Source: an uncultured Clostridia bacterium
GTDB lineage: Bacteria > Bacillota > Clostridia > Oscillospirales > Acutalibacteraceae
Direction of reading: 5' to 3'
NCBI GenBank assembly: GCA_946646305.1
Contig: CAMPCO010000002.1
Coordinates: 1 to 37,768 of the forward strand
DNA length: 37,768 nt
Part shown: piece after piece, positions 9,836 through 18,421 of the stretch
Layout: each line of letters starts with the position of its first letter
How positions within the stretch are numbered: position 1 is the first letter of the stretch
Made by a program: the position numbers and the translations under genes
Notes under the pieces: generated by a model
What the model saw: the letters and a program-made list of their open reading frames with translations, nothing else
What the model was told of the DNA's origin: nothing
Databases searched by the model: none

Positions 9836-9967
9836 TTATTCAGCTTCAAACTGATCTTTACCAACACCGCAGAGCTCGCAAGTGAAATCTTCGGGGAGGT
9901 CTTCAAATTTTACGCCGGTTTCTTCTTCATCATAAACCCAGCCGCATACCTGACATACGTATTTCAT
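9836..9967 (-). CDS. Rubredoxin
   Basis: 43-aa translation [43 protein letters not shown] with both CxxCG motifs. Below the ORF-track length cutoff. Confidence 0.95.
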   Translation of the reverse strand: MKYVCQVCGWVYDEEETGVKFEDLPEDFTCELCGVGKDQFEAE

Positions 9968-9987
9968 TGTTTTCTCTCCTTATATTA

Positions 9988-10596
9988 TTAAAGGCCTAAT
10001 TTCTTAGCGAGATCTTTCGCTTTGTCTTTAACGCCGTCTGCCAAAAGCTCTGCACCGAAATAACGGATAAGAAGGCCTTCAAAAGCCTTGCCGTGGCGTG
10101 CTTCATCGCGAGCCATTTCGTGAACGGTATCGTGAATAGCATCAAGGCCTAATTCCTTTGCAAGCTTTGCAAGTTCGGTTTTGCCTTTTGTAGCGCCGTT
10201 TTCCGCTTCAACGCGAACCTTGAGGTTCTCTTTTGTGGAGTCGCTTACAACTTCACCGAGCATTTCGGCAAATTTTGCGGCATGCTCTGCCTCTTCGTAA
10301 GCGGCCTTTTCCCAGTAAAGACCGATTTCGGGATAACCCTCTCTATGGGCTACGCGAGCCATTGCAAGATACATACCAACCTCGCTGCATTCGCCCTTGA
10401 AGTTATCGCGAAGGCCTTCAACTATTCTTTCATCAACGCCTTTTGCAATGCCTACAACATGTTCTGCCGCCCAGGTCATTTCTTCTTCATTCTGTTCGGC
10501 AAATTTTGATGCGGGAGCATGGCAAACGGGGCATTCTGCGGGCGGTTCGGTACCTTCATAGGTATAACCGCAAACTAAGCATACATATTTTTTCAT
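9988..10596 (-). CDS. Reverse rubrerythrin (N-terminal rubredoxin-like domain, C-terminal ferritin-like diiron domain)
   Basis: [32 protein letters not shown] at the N-terminus, then diiron motifs [41 protein letters not shown]. Confidence 0.93.
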   Translation of the reverse strand: MKKYVCLVCGYTYEGTEPPAECPVCHAPASKFAEQNEEEMTWAAEHVVGIAKGVDERIVEGLRDNFKGECSEVGMYLAMARVAHREGYPEIGLYWEKAAYEEAEHAAKFAEMLGEVVSDSTKENLKVRVEAENGATKGKTELAKLAKELGLDAIHDTVHEMARDEARHGKAFEGLLIRYFGAELLADGVKDKAKDLAKKLGL

Positions 10597-10621
10597 AACA
10601 GTTCCCTCCATAAGTTTAGAA

Positions 10622-10649
10622 TATAATATAATTGCTTGTTTATATTATA
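10622..10649. promoter_or_regulatory. Perfect 10-bp inverted repeat at the rubrerythrin promoter (candidate operator)
   Basis: TATAATATAA-ttgcttgt-TTATATTATA; the right arm contains the minus-strand -10. Confidence 0.5.
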
Positions 10650-10672
10650 CTTGCTATCTATAAATTTATCAA
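10644..10672 (-). promoter_or_regulatory. Sigma-A promoter for rubrerythrin-rubredoxin
   Basis: Minus strand TTGATA-N17-TATAAT. Confidence 0.7.
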
Positions 10673-10680
10673 GACTTTCC

Positions 10681-10709
10681 TTGATTTTTAAAATAAAAAG
10701 TGTTATTAT
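10681..10709 (+). promoter_or_regulatory. Candidate promoter for rex
   Basis: TTGATT-N17-TATTAT. Confidence 0.5.
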
Positions 10710-10758
10710 ACTTTTTGTTAATAACCTAAATTGCGGCAATTTAAGGGAGGTGGCAACC

Positions 10759-11391
10759 ATGCCATATTCAGGTGTTTCAAATTCCGTTATTCAAAGACTG
10801 CCCCGCTATTATCGATTTTTGGGCGATTTAAAGGCGTCCGGTATTTCAAGGATATCATCAAAAGCGCTCAGCGAAAGGATGAACCTTACCGCAAGCCAGA
10901 TAAGGCAGGACCTTAACTGCTTCGGCGGCTTCGGTCAGCAGGGATACGGCTATAATATTGATGTTTTGCGCGAAGAAATCGGCCATATTTTAGGAATTGA
11001 CGCCCCCAAAAAAGCAATTATCGTAGGCATGGGAAACCTCGGAAAAGCCCTGGCTCAGCATTTAAAATTTGAAAACAAGGGCTTTATGCTTATCGGTCTT
11101 TTTGATATTAAAGAGTCACTTATCGGTCAGATGGTAAGAAATATTCCGATTAGAAGCACCTCAAACCTTGATGAATTTTGCCGCGATAACAAGCCGGAGG
11201 TTGCCATCATCACCACCCCGAAGGAGGCGGCGCAGTCGCTTTCCGACCAGCTTGTGAAACTCGGTGTTAAAGGCTTTTTGAACTTTTCACATTATGACCT
11301 TACGGTCAACCACCCCGAAATCACGGTTGAAAACATCCATCTTGGTGATAAACTTTTAACCCTTTCTTACCGATTAAAGGAAAATGATTAA
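10759..11391 (+). CDS. rex: Redox-sensing transcriptional repressor Rex
   Basis: SNSVIQRLPRYYRFLGDLKASGISRISSKALSERMNLTASQIRQDLNCFGGFGQQGYGYNI...VGMGNLGKAL. SD GGGAGG before the ATG at 10759. Confidence 0.97.
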   Translation: MPYSGVSNSVIQRLPRYYRFLGDLKASGISRISSKALSERMNLTASQIRQDLNCFGGFGQQGYGYNIDVLREEIGHILGIDAPKKAIIVGMGNLGKALAQHLKFENKGFMLIGLFDIKESLIGQMVRNIPIRSTSNLDEFCRDNKPEVAIITTPKEAAQSLSDQLVKLGVKGFLNFSHYDLTVNHPEITVENIHLGDKLLTLSYRLKEND

Positions 11392-11393
11392 AA

Positions 11394-11427
11394 TAAAAAA
11401 CTCTCGCTTAAAGCGAGAGCTTTTTTA
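11394..11427. terminator. Bidirectional intrinsic terminator between convergent rex and cpsB
   Basis: AAAAAACTCTCGCTTAAAGCGAGAGCTTTTTT. Confidence 0.88.
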
Positions 11428-12144
11428 TTTTAGTTCTTCTAAAAAACGACTTGAATTTTCTTTTAACCGATTTTCTGTTTCCTTGCCGTATTTTTCACCG
11501 ATAATGCGGTAGGCTTCTGCCATGTGCGGCGGACGCGTTTTTACCGAATGAGTGTCCGACCCGATAAAATGAACAAGGTTTTTCTTTAAAAGCTTATGCG
11601 CTGATTTTGAAAAAACGCCTTCTACCACCGAGTCTGCGTTTACCTGGGAAAGAATTTCCCCCGCTTCTACAAGGTGCAATAGTTTTTTATAGTTTTTAAA
11701 CTGTTTATATCTTTCAATGTGTGCAATAATCGGAATCAGCCCGAAATTATCGCGAATGTTTAAAATATCGCGGCAAACGTTATCATTAAAATCAATAACG
11801 GAGAATTCAAGCAGTATGTACTTTGCGCCTGTAATTCCGAGTTCTTTTACACGCTCAATTCCGCCCATTCCGGGGAAATATAAAATTTCACCGCCGATAT
11901 AAACAGCCGGCAAATCTCTATCCTTTATTTCGCTTAAAAGGGCTTTCTTTGCATTTTCCCTGCGCTCTAAAAAATCTTCAATGCTATCCTGCATACCGTA
12001 AAAATGCGGTGTTGCGAGAACTGCGGTAACCCCCTGCTCCTTTAACATTTCGAGTAGCTTTACCGATTCTTCCAAATCTTTTGCGCCATCATCAACGCCG
12101 GGTAAAATATGAGAATGTATATCGAGAATATCTATTTTGCACAC
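11425..12144 (-). CDS. CpsB/CapC/YwqE-type PHP tyrosine-protein phosphatase
   Basis: IDILDIHSHILPGVDDGAKDLEESVKLLEMLKEQGVTAVLATPHFY...IPIIAHIERY...GSDTHSVKTRPPHM. Confidence 0.93.
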   Translation of the reverse strand: MCKIDILDIHSHILPGVDDGAKDLEESVKLLEMLKEQGVTAVLATPHFYGMQDSIEDFLERRENAKKALLSEIKDRDLPAVYIGGEILYFPGMGGIERVKELGITGAKYILLEFSVIDFNDNVCRDILNIRDNFGLIPIIAHIERYKQFKNYKKLLHLVEAGEILSQVNADSVVEGVFSKSAHKLLKKNLVHFIGSDTHSVKTRPPHMAEAYRIIGEKYGKETENRLKENSSRFLEELK

Positions 12145-12163
12145 CTCGCTTTAACAAAAGACT

Positions 12164-12189
12164 AAGCCGCCGGAATTTTACGGCGGCTT
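12164..12189 (-). terminator. Hairpin between cpsD and cpsB (possible terminator/attenuator)
   Basis: AAGCCGCCG-gaatttta-CGGCGGCTT; only a weak U-rich stretch follows on the minus strand. Confidence 0.5.
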
Positions 12190-12197
12190 TTAAAAAT

Positions 12198-12992
12198 TTA
12201 TTTTTTTGTGTCTTTGCTTTCTTTTTGCGGTCCGTAACCGTAACCGTAGCCATAACCGTAACCGTAGCCGTAGCCATACTTATAGTTATATTTTCTGTAA
12301 CGGCCTATTCCGTATTTTTTAGATGTTGCGCTGACACCGTTCATAACCACGCCCAAAATATTGATTTCGGCAAATTTTGCGGCGGAAATCGCATGAGATA
12401 CGGCGTCTGTTGTGGAATAACCTTCCTTAACAACAAGCACAATACCGTTTGTTGCGGCGCCGACTATAAGCGCATCGGAAACAACGTTTATAGGCGGTGT
12501 ATCAACAACGATATGGTCATATTCCTTTTCCGCTTTTTCAAGCAGTTCCTTAAACTTGGGACTGCTGAGCAGTTCTGACGGGTTGGGGGGAACCTGTCCC
12601 GCGGTTAAAACATCAAGGGAAGCGGATGTGTGATTAACCGCATCTTCCAAAGAGCACATTTCAGCCAAAACATTTGAAAGGCCTCTGGAGTTTTCAAGCC
12701 TCAACTTTTTATGAACCGAACTGCGGCGCAGGTCGGCATCTATTAAAAGGGTTTTTTCGCCGAGCTGAGCAAAAGCAATGGCAATATTAACGCTGGTGGT
12801 CGATTTGCCGTCACTTACCTCAGGGCTTGTGAACGCTATAGATTTGGAATTGCTTGAGGACTGTAAAAACGAAAGATTTGTTCTTACCGTTTTATAGGCT
12901 TCAACCACGGAAAACGGAACGCGGCGGCCTTTGTTTTCGGTAACAACTTCCTGTTCTTCTGGCTTGACCTGAATGTTTTCTTCTGCCATATT
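12198..12992 (-). CDS. CpsD/CapB-family bacterial tyrosine kinase with a (YG)8 C-terminal tail
   Basis: VPFSVVEAYKTVRTNLSFLQ...SPEVSDGKSTTSVNIAIAFAQLGEKTLLIDADLRR...YDHIVVDTPPINVVSDA; tail KYNYKYGYGYGYGYGYGYGYGPQKESKDTKK. Confidence 0.93.
   Translation of the reverse strand, partial: NMAEENIQVKPEEQEVVTENKGRRVPFSVVEAYKTVRTNLSFLQSSSNSKSIAFTSPEVSDGKSTTSVNIAIAFAQLGEKTLLIDADLRRSSVHKKLRLENSRGLSNVLAEMCSLEDAVNHTSASLDVLTAGQVPPNPSELLSSPKFKELLEKAEKEYDHIVVDTPPINVVSDALIVGAATNGIVLVVKEGYSTTDAVSHAISAAKFAEINILGVVMNGVSATSKKYGIGRYRKYNYKYGYGYGYGYGYGYGYGPQKESKDTKK
12231..12278 (-). repeat. Hexameric coding repeat for (Tyr-Gly)8
   Basis: Minus strand TAT GGC TAC GGC TAC GGT TAC GGT TAT GGC TAC GGT TAC GGT TAC GGA. 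Confidence 0.9.
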
Positions 12993-12994
12993 CA

Positions 12995-13723
12995 TCACTT
13001 TCCTTTCCTGTATGCTGAATAGCCTTCATTATCCCCACTGTCAAAACTCGGAATTGAGCCGATTATCGGCAAATCAAAGTTTTTAACAAAATCATCTTCA
13101 TTTCTTATAACGCGGTTTGCTATTTCCGGAATAAGGAAGAGGATGTAAACTATCGCTACCGCAAATACACCGGCGGTTGCCATTGTTGAAAATGTTCTCG
13201 GGTAAACAAGCTTTGCGCTTACCGCTTTTGCAACAACCGTTGCGCTGGAGTTTGGAATAACATTTTTAATATAGTCACACGCAACCTCTGCAAAAACATT
13301 TGCCATATCTATTGCGGTTTCGCCCTCTGCGTTTTTAAACGAGATATCGATAAACAAGGTGTTCTCGCTTCTTCTTGCAACGCTGGCGGAGTTGCGCAAT
13401 GTTTCATAACTGTATTTACCATCGCTTGCCTTTGCCGCCGCACGATATGTCTCGGGGGTTTTAAGAATATCGGTTATAGTATCAACGAGTTCAAGCGAAG
13501 CGGAAATATCCGCCGATAATACGTTTCTTTTAATCTCGCTGGGGGTTTCTTCGGTGATAGCACCGTTAGTAACAAGGATAGATGCTGTTGCACTGTAAAT
13601 AGGCTTTACAATATATGTGCAGTATGAATATGCTACGGCAACCGCGACAACAAATGCCAGCACAATCACCCAAAGCCTTTTCATAAAAATGCGAAACAGC
13701 ATTGTAAAATTGATGTTCTCCAT
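12995..13723 (-). CDS. CpsC/YveK/Wzz-type chain-length determinant and kinase modulator
   Basis: Two TM segments flanking an extracytoplasmic region; INFTMLFRIFMKRLWVIVLAFVVAVAVAYSYCTYIVKPIYSATASILVTN...; adjacent to CpsD. Confidence 0.9.
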   Translation of the reverse strand: MENINFTMLFRIFMKRLWVIVLAFVVAVAVAYSYCTYIVKPIYSATASILVTNGAITEETPSEIKRNVLSADISASLELVDTITDILKTPETYRAAAKASDGKYSYETLRNSASVARRSENTLFIDISFKNAEGETAIDMANVFAEVACDYIKNVIPNSSATVVAKAVSAKLVYPRTFSTMATAGVFAVAIVYILFLIPEIANRVIRNEDDFVKNFDLPIIGSIPSFDSGDNEGYSAYRKGK

Positions 13724-13751
13724 TATTTGCCTCCCAAATCTTTATGTTTTT

Positions 13752-13780
13752 ATTATATCATTATAATTTTAACATTTCAA
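13752..13780 (-). promoter_or_regulatory. Sigma-A promoter for the cpsCDB-type operon
   Basis: Minus strand TTGAAA-N17-TATAAT with TGA before the -10. Confidence 0.75.
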
Positions 13781-13792
13781 TAGCGGTTTATT

Positions 13793-14959
13793 TCAAAGTC
13801 CTTCTACAAAGCTCTTTAACCGTTTTATACCCTCTGTTATATGCTCAATGTCATAGCAATAGCAGAAACGGATAAACCCTTCGCCGCCCTTGCCGAAAGA
13901 AGAGCCGGGTATTACCGCAACATGCTTTTCGATAAGCGCCTGCTCGCAGAATTCATCACTTGTAAGCCCTGTGGACTTTATGCTTGGGAACGCATAAAAG
14001 GCACCCTTTGGCATATTGCATTCAAGACCTATCTCGTTTAAAAGCTTTACGGTCAGCTTGCGCCTTTCATCGTAGCTTTTAACCATTTCATCAACCTGCT
14101 TATCGCATTCGCGCATTGCAACCACCGCCGCATACTGCGAAACGGTAGGCGCGCTCATTATCGCATACTGATGAATTTTGGTCATCTGCGCTATAATCTC
14201 TTTCGGGGCGCAGGCATATCCCATTCGCCAGCCGGTCATAGCAAAGGTTTTTGAAAAACCGTTTATAAGAATTGTGCGCTCTTTCATACCTTCAAGCTCC
14301 GCTATGGAAACATGCTTTAAGCCATCATAGGTAAGCTCGCCGTAAATCTCATCCGATAAAACGATTATATCGGTGCCGCGAAGAACCTCCGCCACCGCCT
14401 CAAGATCGGCGCGTTCCATTATGGCGCCTGTCGGGTTGCAGGGGTAAGGCAGAACCAGCATCTTGGTCCTTGGTGTGATTGCCGCTTTAAGTTCCTCGGC
14501 GGTGATTTTAAACTCATTTTCCGCGCGTGTTTCTATAATAACCGGAACACCGCCGGAAAAGATGGTAATCGGCTCATAACATACATAGCTCGGCTGCGGA
14601 ATGATAACCTCATCACCCGGGCCTACAAGAGAGCGAATGGCCATATCTATGCCCTCGCTTCCGCCGACCGTTACGAGAATTTCGCTTTCGGCATCATAGC
14701 TTACTTTATATCTTCTCTTAACATACGAGGCTATCTCTTCGCGAAGCTGTTCAAGACCCCTGTTTGATGTATATTTAGTTTTTCCGATTTTTAAAGACTC
14801 TATACCTGCGCGGCGAATAACCTCGGGGGTTACAAAATTCGGCTCGCCGACACTAAGCGATATAACATCATCCATCGTGGCGGCAATATCAAAATATTTC
14901 CTTATCCCCGATGCTTCCATATCCCTTACTGCAGGATTTAAGATTTTACCGTAGTCCAT
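13793..14959 (-). CDS. Pyridoxal-phosphate-dependent class I/II aminotransferase
   Basis: LSVGEPNFVTPEVIRRAG...YTSNRGLEQLREEIA...VGGSEGIDMAIRSLVGPGDEVIIPQPSYVCYEP...PCNPTGAIM...SDEIYGELTYDG...GFSKTFAMTGWRMGY. ATG at 14959 supported by SD. Confidence 0.93.
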   Translation of the reverse strand: MDYGKILNPAVRDMEASGIRKYFDIAATMDDVISLSVGEPNFVTPEVIRRAGIESLKIGKTKYTSNRGLEQLREEIASYVKRRYKVSYDAESEILVTVGGSEGIDMAIRSLVGPGDEVIIPQPSYVCYEPITIFSGGVPVIIETRAENEFKITAEELKAAITPRTKMLVLPYPCNPTGAIMERADLEAVAEVLRGTDIIVLSDEIYGELTYDGLKHVSIAELEGMKERTILINGFSKTFAMTGWRMGYACAPKEIIAQMTKIHQYAIMSAPTVSQYAAVVAMRECDKQVDEMVKSYDERRKLTVKLLNEIGLECNMPKGAFYAFPSIKSTGLTSDEFCEQALIEKHVAVIPGSSFGKGGEGFIRFCYCYDIEHITEGIKRLKSFVEGL

Positions 14960-15035
14960 TTTTTCCTTTCCGGTATAAATTGCCTTTGTGAAACAATCTG
15001 CCATTATATATTATAAAAATTTTCCTATACAGAAT

Positions 15036-15064
15036 ATAATACTAAAAAATCTTTCGTATGTCAA
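15036..15064 (-). promoter_or_regulatory. Sigma-A promoter for the aminotransferase
   Basis: Minus strand TTGACA-N17-TATTAT. Confidence 0.65.
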
Positions 15065-15093
15065 TCGAATTTAACTATAATTTCTTAATTATG

Positions 15094-15122
15094 TTGAAAA
15101 ATATAATACCTTGTGATAGAAT
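15094..15122 (+). promoter_or_regulatory. Sigma-A promoter for mnmE-mnmG-rsmG
   Basis: TTGAAA-N17-TAGAAT with TGA before the -10. Confidence 0.65.
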
Positions 15123-15157
15123 TATTTTTGTAAAATTTATTGAAAGAAGGGACTGCT

Positions 15158-16522
15158 TTGAGCGAGAATACCGTTGCCGCAATATCTTCTCCTATGGGGG
15201 AAGGCGGTATTGGAGTTATAAGAATATCGGGCGAGGATGCCATATCGGTTGCCGATAAATGCTTTAAAGCAGTATCCGGCAAACCGCTCTGTTCCCTTGG
15301 CGGCTACCGTGCCGCTTTCGGAAACATTGTTTTATCTGACGGGACAAGTCTTGATGAGGCGGTTGCCCTTGTCTTTCGCGCGCCGAAAAGCTATACCGGC
15401 GAGGATGTTGTGGAACTTTCGGTTCACGGCGGAACCGAAATATTGCGCCAGGCGCTTCGCAGGGTTTTGGAATGCGGCGCTATGCCTGCCGGCGCGGGCG
15501 AGTTTACAAAACGCGCCTTTTTAAACGGAAAAATGCCACTTTCCAAAGCGGAAAGCGTTATGAGCCTTATAAGCGCTCGCGGTAATGAAGCGCTTAAAAT
15601 CTCCCGCAAGGCGGCGGGCGGCAGTATCGACCGCGCGGTAAACGAAATAACCGACCTTTTAAAGCTTACCGCCGCAGGTATCGCCACCTATTCCGATTAC
15701 CCCGATGAAGAGCTTGAGGGCGCTAAGATTTCCGATTTTGAAAAGGGGCTTTTAAAAGCAGAGGAAAAGCTTAATACCCTTATTAAAAATTACGACACGG
15801 GTAAGCTTATAAGAGAGGGCATAAACTGCGTTATAGCAGGCAAGCCGAATGTGGGCAAATCAACCCTTATGAACCTGCTTTGCGGCAGTGACCGTTCTAT
15901 TGTAACGGCGGTGCCCGGTACTACAAGGGATATTATAGAAAATTCGGTTAATTTAGGGGATATAACCCTTAATTTATCCGATACGGCAGGCATTCATGCC
16001 ACCGATGATGTAGTGGAAGCCGAGGGGGTTTCCCGCGCAAAAGAACTGCTTGACACCGCGGCGGTTATTTTAGCGGTTTTTGACGGCTCTGCGCCGCTTG
16101 ACGCGGATGACCGATCCCTTTTGGAGGATATAAGAACTAAACGCGCCATTGTAATTATTAACAAGACCGACTTAGAGCAAAGGTTATCACCAAAAGATTT
16201 TTGCGGTTTTGAATGCGTTATGCTGTCGGCAAAAGAAGGAAAAGGCGCCGATAATCTTCAAAGCGCCATAAAGCGCGTTTGCCAAATGGACAGCCTTAGC
16301 GAAAACGATGCCGTTCTTATAAACGAGCGCCAGCTTTCCTGCGTTAAGGAAGCGCAAAAATATATCGAGGAAGCCCGCACGGCACTTTTTTCGGGTGTTA
16401 CGGTGGATGCGGTGGGCGTTTGCGTTGACGGGGCGCTTGAAAGCCTTTTAACCCTTACGGGTGAGAGGGTAACAAACGCCGTTTGCGATGAGATATTTAA
16501 ACATTTTTGTGTTGGAAAATAG
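15158..16522 (+). CDS. mnmE: tRNA uridine-5-carboxymethylaminomethyl(34) synthesis GTPase MnmE
   Basis: NTVAAISSPMGEGGIGVIRISG...GKPNVGKSTLMNLL...VPGTTRD...C-terminal FCVGK. TTG start after the AGAAGGG SD. Confidence 0.97.
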   Translation: MSENTVAAISSPMGEGGIGVIRISGEDAISVADKCFKAVSGKPLCSLGGYRAAFGNIVLSDGTSLDEAVALVFRAPKSYTGEDVVELSVHGGTEILRQALRRVLECGAMPAGAGEFTKRAFLNGKMPLSKAESVMSLISARGNEALKISRKAAGGSIDRAVNEITDLLKLTAAGIATYSDYPDEELEGAKISDFEKGLLKAEEKLNTLIKNYDTGKLIREGINCVIAGKPNVGKSTLMNLLCGSDRSIVTAVPGTTRDIIENSVNLGDITLNLSDTAGIHATDDVVEAEGVSRAKELLDTAAVILAVFDGSAPLDADDRSLLEDIRTKRAIVIINKTDLEQRLSPKDFCGFECVMLSAKEGKGADNLQSAIKRVCQMDSLSENDAVLINERQLSCVKEAQKYIEEARTALFSGVTVDAVGVCVDGALESLLTLTGERVTNAVCDEIFKHFCVGK

Positions 16523-16540
16523 AAACCGGGTGACTTTTTT

Positions 16541-18421
16541 ATGATACCTAAATATAAAGCCGAAAGTTATGATGTTGCCGTTATCGGCGGCGGACACGCG
16601 GGAATAGAGGCGGCGCTTAGCTCCGCCCGTCTCGGGTGCAGTACCGTTATGTTTTCAATTAGTCTTGATTTTATCGGCAATATGCCCTGCAACCCATCCA
16701 TAGGCGGAACGGCAAAGGGCCATCTTGTAAGAGAACTTGACGCTTTGGGCGGCGAGATGGGAAAAGCCGCCGACAAAACAAGCCTGCAAAGCAGAATGCT
16801 AAACCGCGGCAAAGGTCCTGCGGTTTATTCTCTGCGCGCGCAGATAGACCGCCGCGCATATAGCGGATATATGAAGCAAACGGTTGAAAAGCAATCGGGA
16901 CTTGATGTTAAGCAGGCAGAAATCACCGAACTTATAAAAGATGATACGGGGCTTTGGCACCTTACCACCCGCCTTGGCGCCGAATATACGGCAAAATGCG
17001 TTATTCTTGCAACCGGAACATTTTTGGCAGGCAAGGTTTATATAGGTGAAGTAAACTATGAAAGCGGACCGGACGGAATGTTCCCCGCAAAATATTTAAG
17101 CGACTCGCTGAAAAAACTCGGGCTTCCGCTTCGCCGCTTTAAAACGGGAACACCCGCCCGTGTTGCAAGGGACAGTATTGATTTTTCTGTTCTGGAGCTT
17201 CAAGAGGGCGACAAAATCACCGAGCCTTTCAGTTTTTCCACCACTACTCCGCCCGAAAACAAGGTTGTTTGCCATATTGCATATACAAATGATGAAACAA
17301 AAAAGATAATACTTGAAAATCTGCACCGTTCTCCCCTTTATTCGGGGGTTATAGAGGGTGTGGGACCGAGATACTGCCCGAGCATAGAAGATAAAATCGT
17401 CCGCTTTGCGGATAAGCGCCGCCATCAGCTTTTTATTGAGCCTTGCGGCGAGGAAACCGATGAGATGTATCTGCAAGGTATGTCTTCTTCCCTGCCGGAA
17501 GAGGTTCAGATAAAGTTTTACAGAACTATTAAAGGTCTTGAAAATGTTAAGGTTATGCGCAATGCCTATGCCATTGAATATGACTGCATAGACCCGATAA
17601 ATATGGACGCCTCGCTTGAAATTCATAATAACCCGGGGCTTTTCGGCGCGGGTCAGTTTAACGGCTCATCCGGCTATGAAGAAGCGGCGGCACAGGGGCT
17701 TGTTGCGGGTATAAATGCCGCAAGAAAGGTTAAAGGCCTTGCCCCGCTTATCCTCTCCCGCGCTTCATCATATATAGGAACGCTTATAGATGACCTTGTA
17801 ACAAAGGGATGTATGGACCCGTACAGAATGATGACCTCGCGCAGTGAATACCGCTTGGTGCTGAGGCAGGACAATGCCGATGAGCGCCTTATGCCCATAG
17901 GATATGAAATAGGCCTTGTCGACCACGATACATATTCTGCTTTCCTTTTAAGAAAAGAGCAAAAAGAAAAGGAAATTGCGCGCGTTACCGCCACCTATCT
18001 TTCCCCGACCGAAGAGCTTAACGCCTTTTTGGTTTCGCGCGGCACCGCCCCCGTTTCAACCGGAGCCTGCCTTGCCGACCTTATAAAGCGGCCTCAGCTT
18101 TCTTACGATGATCTTGCCCCCTTTGATAAGGCAAGACCCGAGCTTTCCTATCTTGTTCGCCAAAAGGTTGAAACCGAGATAAAATATGACGGGTATATAA
18201 AAAGGCAACTTATGCAGGTTGATAAAATGCTTCACCTTGAAAACCGCAAACTGCCCGAAAACATCGATTATGACAAAATTAAAGGTCTGCGGCTTGAGGC
18301 TATTGAGAAACTTAAACGCGTGCTACCTAAAAGTGTCGGTCAGGCTTCGCGCATTTCGGGTGTCAGCCCTGCCGATATATCGGTGCTGCTTATATATCTC
18401 TCAAAGGAGGGAAAGTCTTGA
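16541..18421 (+). CDS. mnmG: tRNA uridine-5-carboxymethylaminomethyl(34) synthesis enzyme MnmG
   Basis: YDVAVIGGGHAGIEAALSSARLGC...CNPSIGGTAKGHLVRELDALGGEMG...RFKTGTPARV...; follows mnmE. Confidence 0.98.
   Translation: MIPKYKAESYDVAVIGGGHAGIEAALSSARLGCSTVMFSISLDFIGNMPCNPSIGGTAKGHLVRELDALGGEMGKAADKTSLQSRMLNRGKGPAVYSLRAQIDRRAYSGYMKQTVEKQSGLDVKQAEITELIKDDTGLWHLTTRLGAEYTAKCVILATGTFLAGKVYIGEVNYESGPDGMFPAKYLSDSLKKLGLPLRRFKTGTPARVARDSIDFSVLELQEGDKITEPFSFSTTTPPENKVVCHIAYTNDETKKIILENLHRSPLYSGVIEGVGPRYCPSIEDKIVRFADKRRHQLFIEPCGEETDEMYLQGMSSSLPEEVQIKFYRTIKGLENVKVMRNAYAIEYDCIDPINMDASLEIHNNPGLFGAGQFNGSSGYEEAAAQGLVAGINAARKVKGLAPLILSRASSYIGTLIDDLVTKGCMDPYRMMTSRSEYRLVLRQDNADERLMPIGYEIGLVDHDTYSAFLLRKEQKEKEIARVTATYLSPTEELNAFLVSRGTAPVSTGACLADLIKRPQLSYDDLAPFDKARPELSYLVRQKVETEIKYDGYIKRQLMQVDKMLHLENRKLPENIDYDKIKGLRLEAIEKLKRVLPKSVGQASRISGVSPADISVLLIYLSKEGKS

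Noticed and set aside
12081-12578. Plus-strand ORF with VTVTVAITVTVAVAI repeat
   Set aside because: It is the antisense reading of the (Tyr-Gly)8 coding tract of cpsD.
17096-17626. 176-aa minus-strand ORF inside mnmG
   Set aside because: Antisense shadow of a highly conserved gene.
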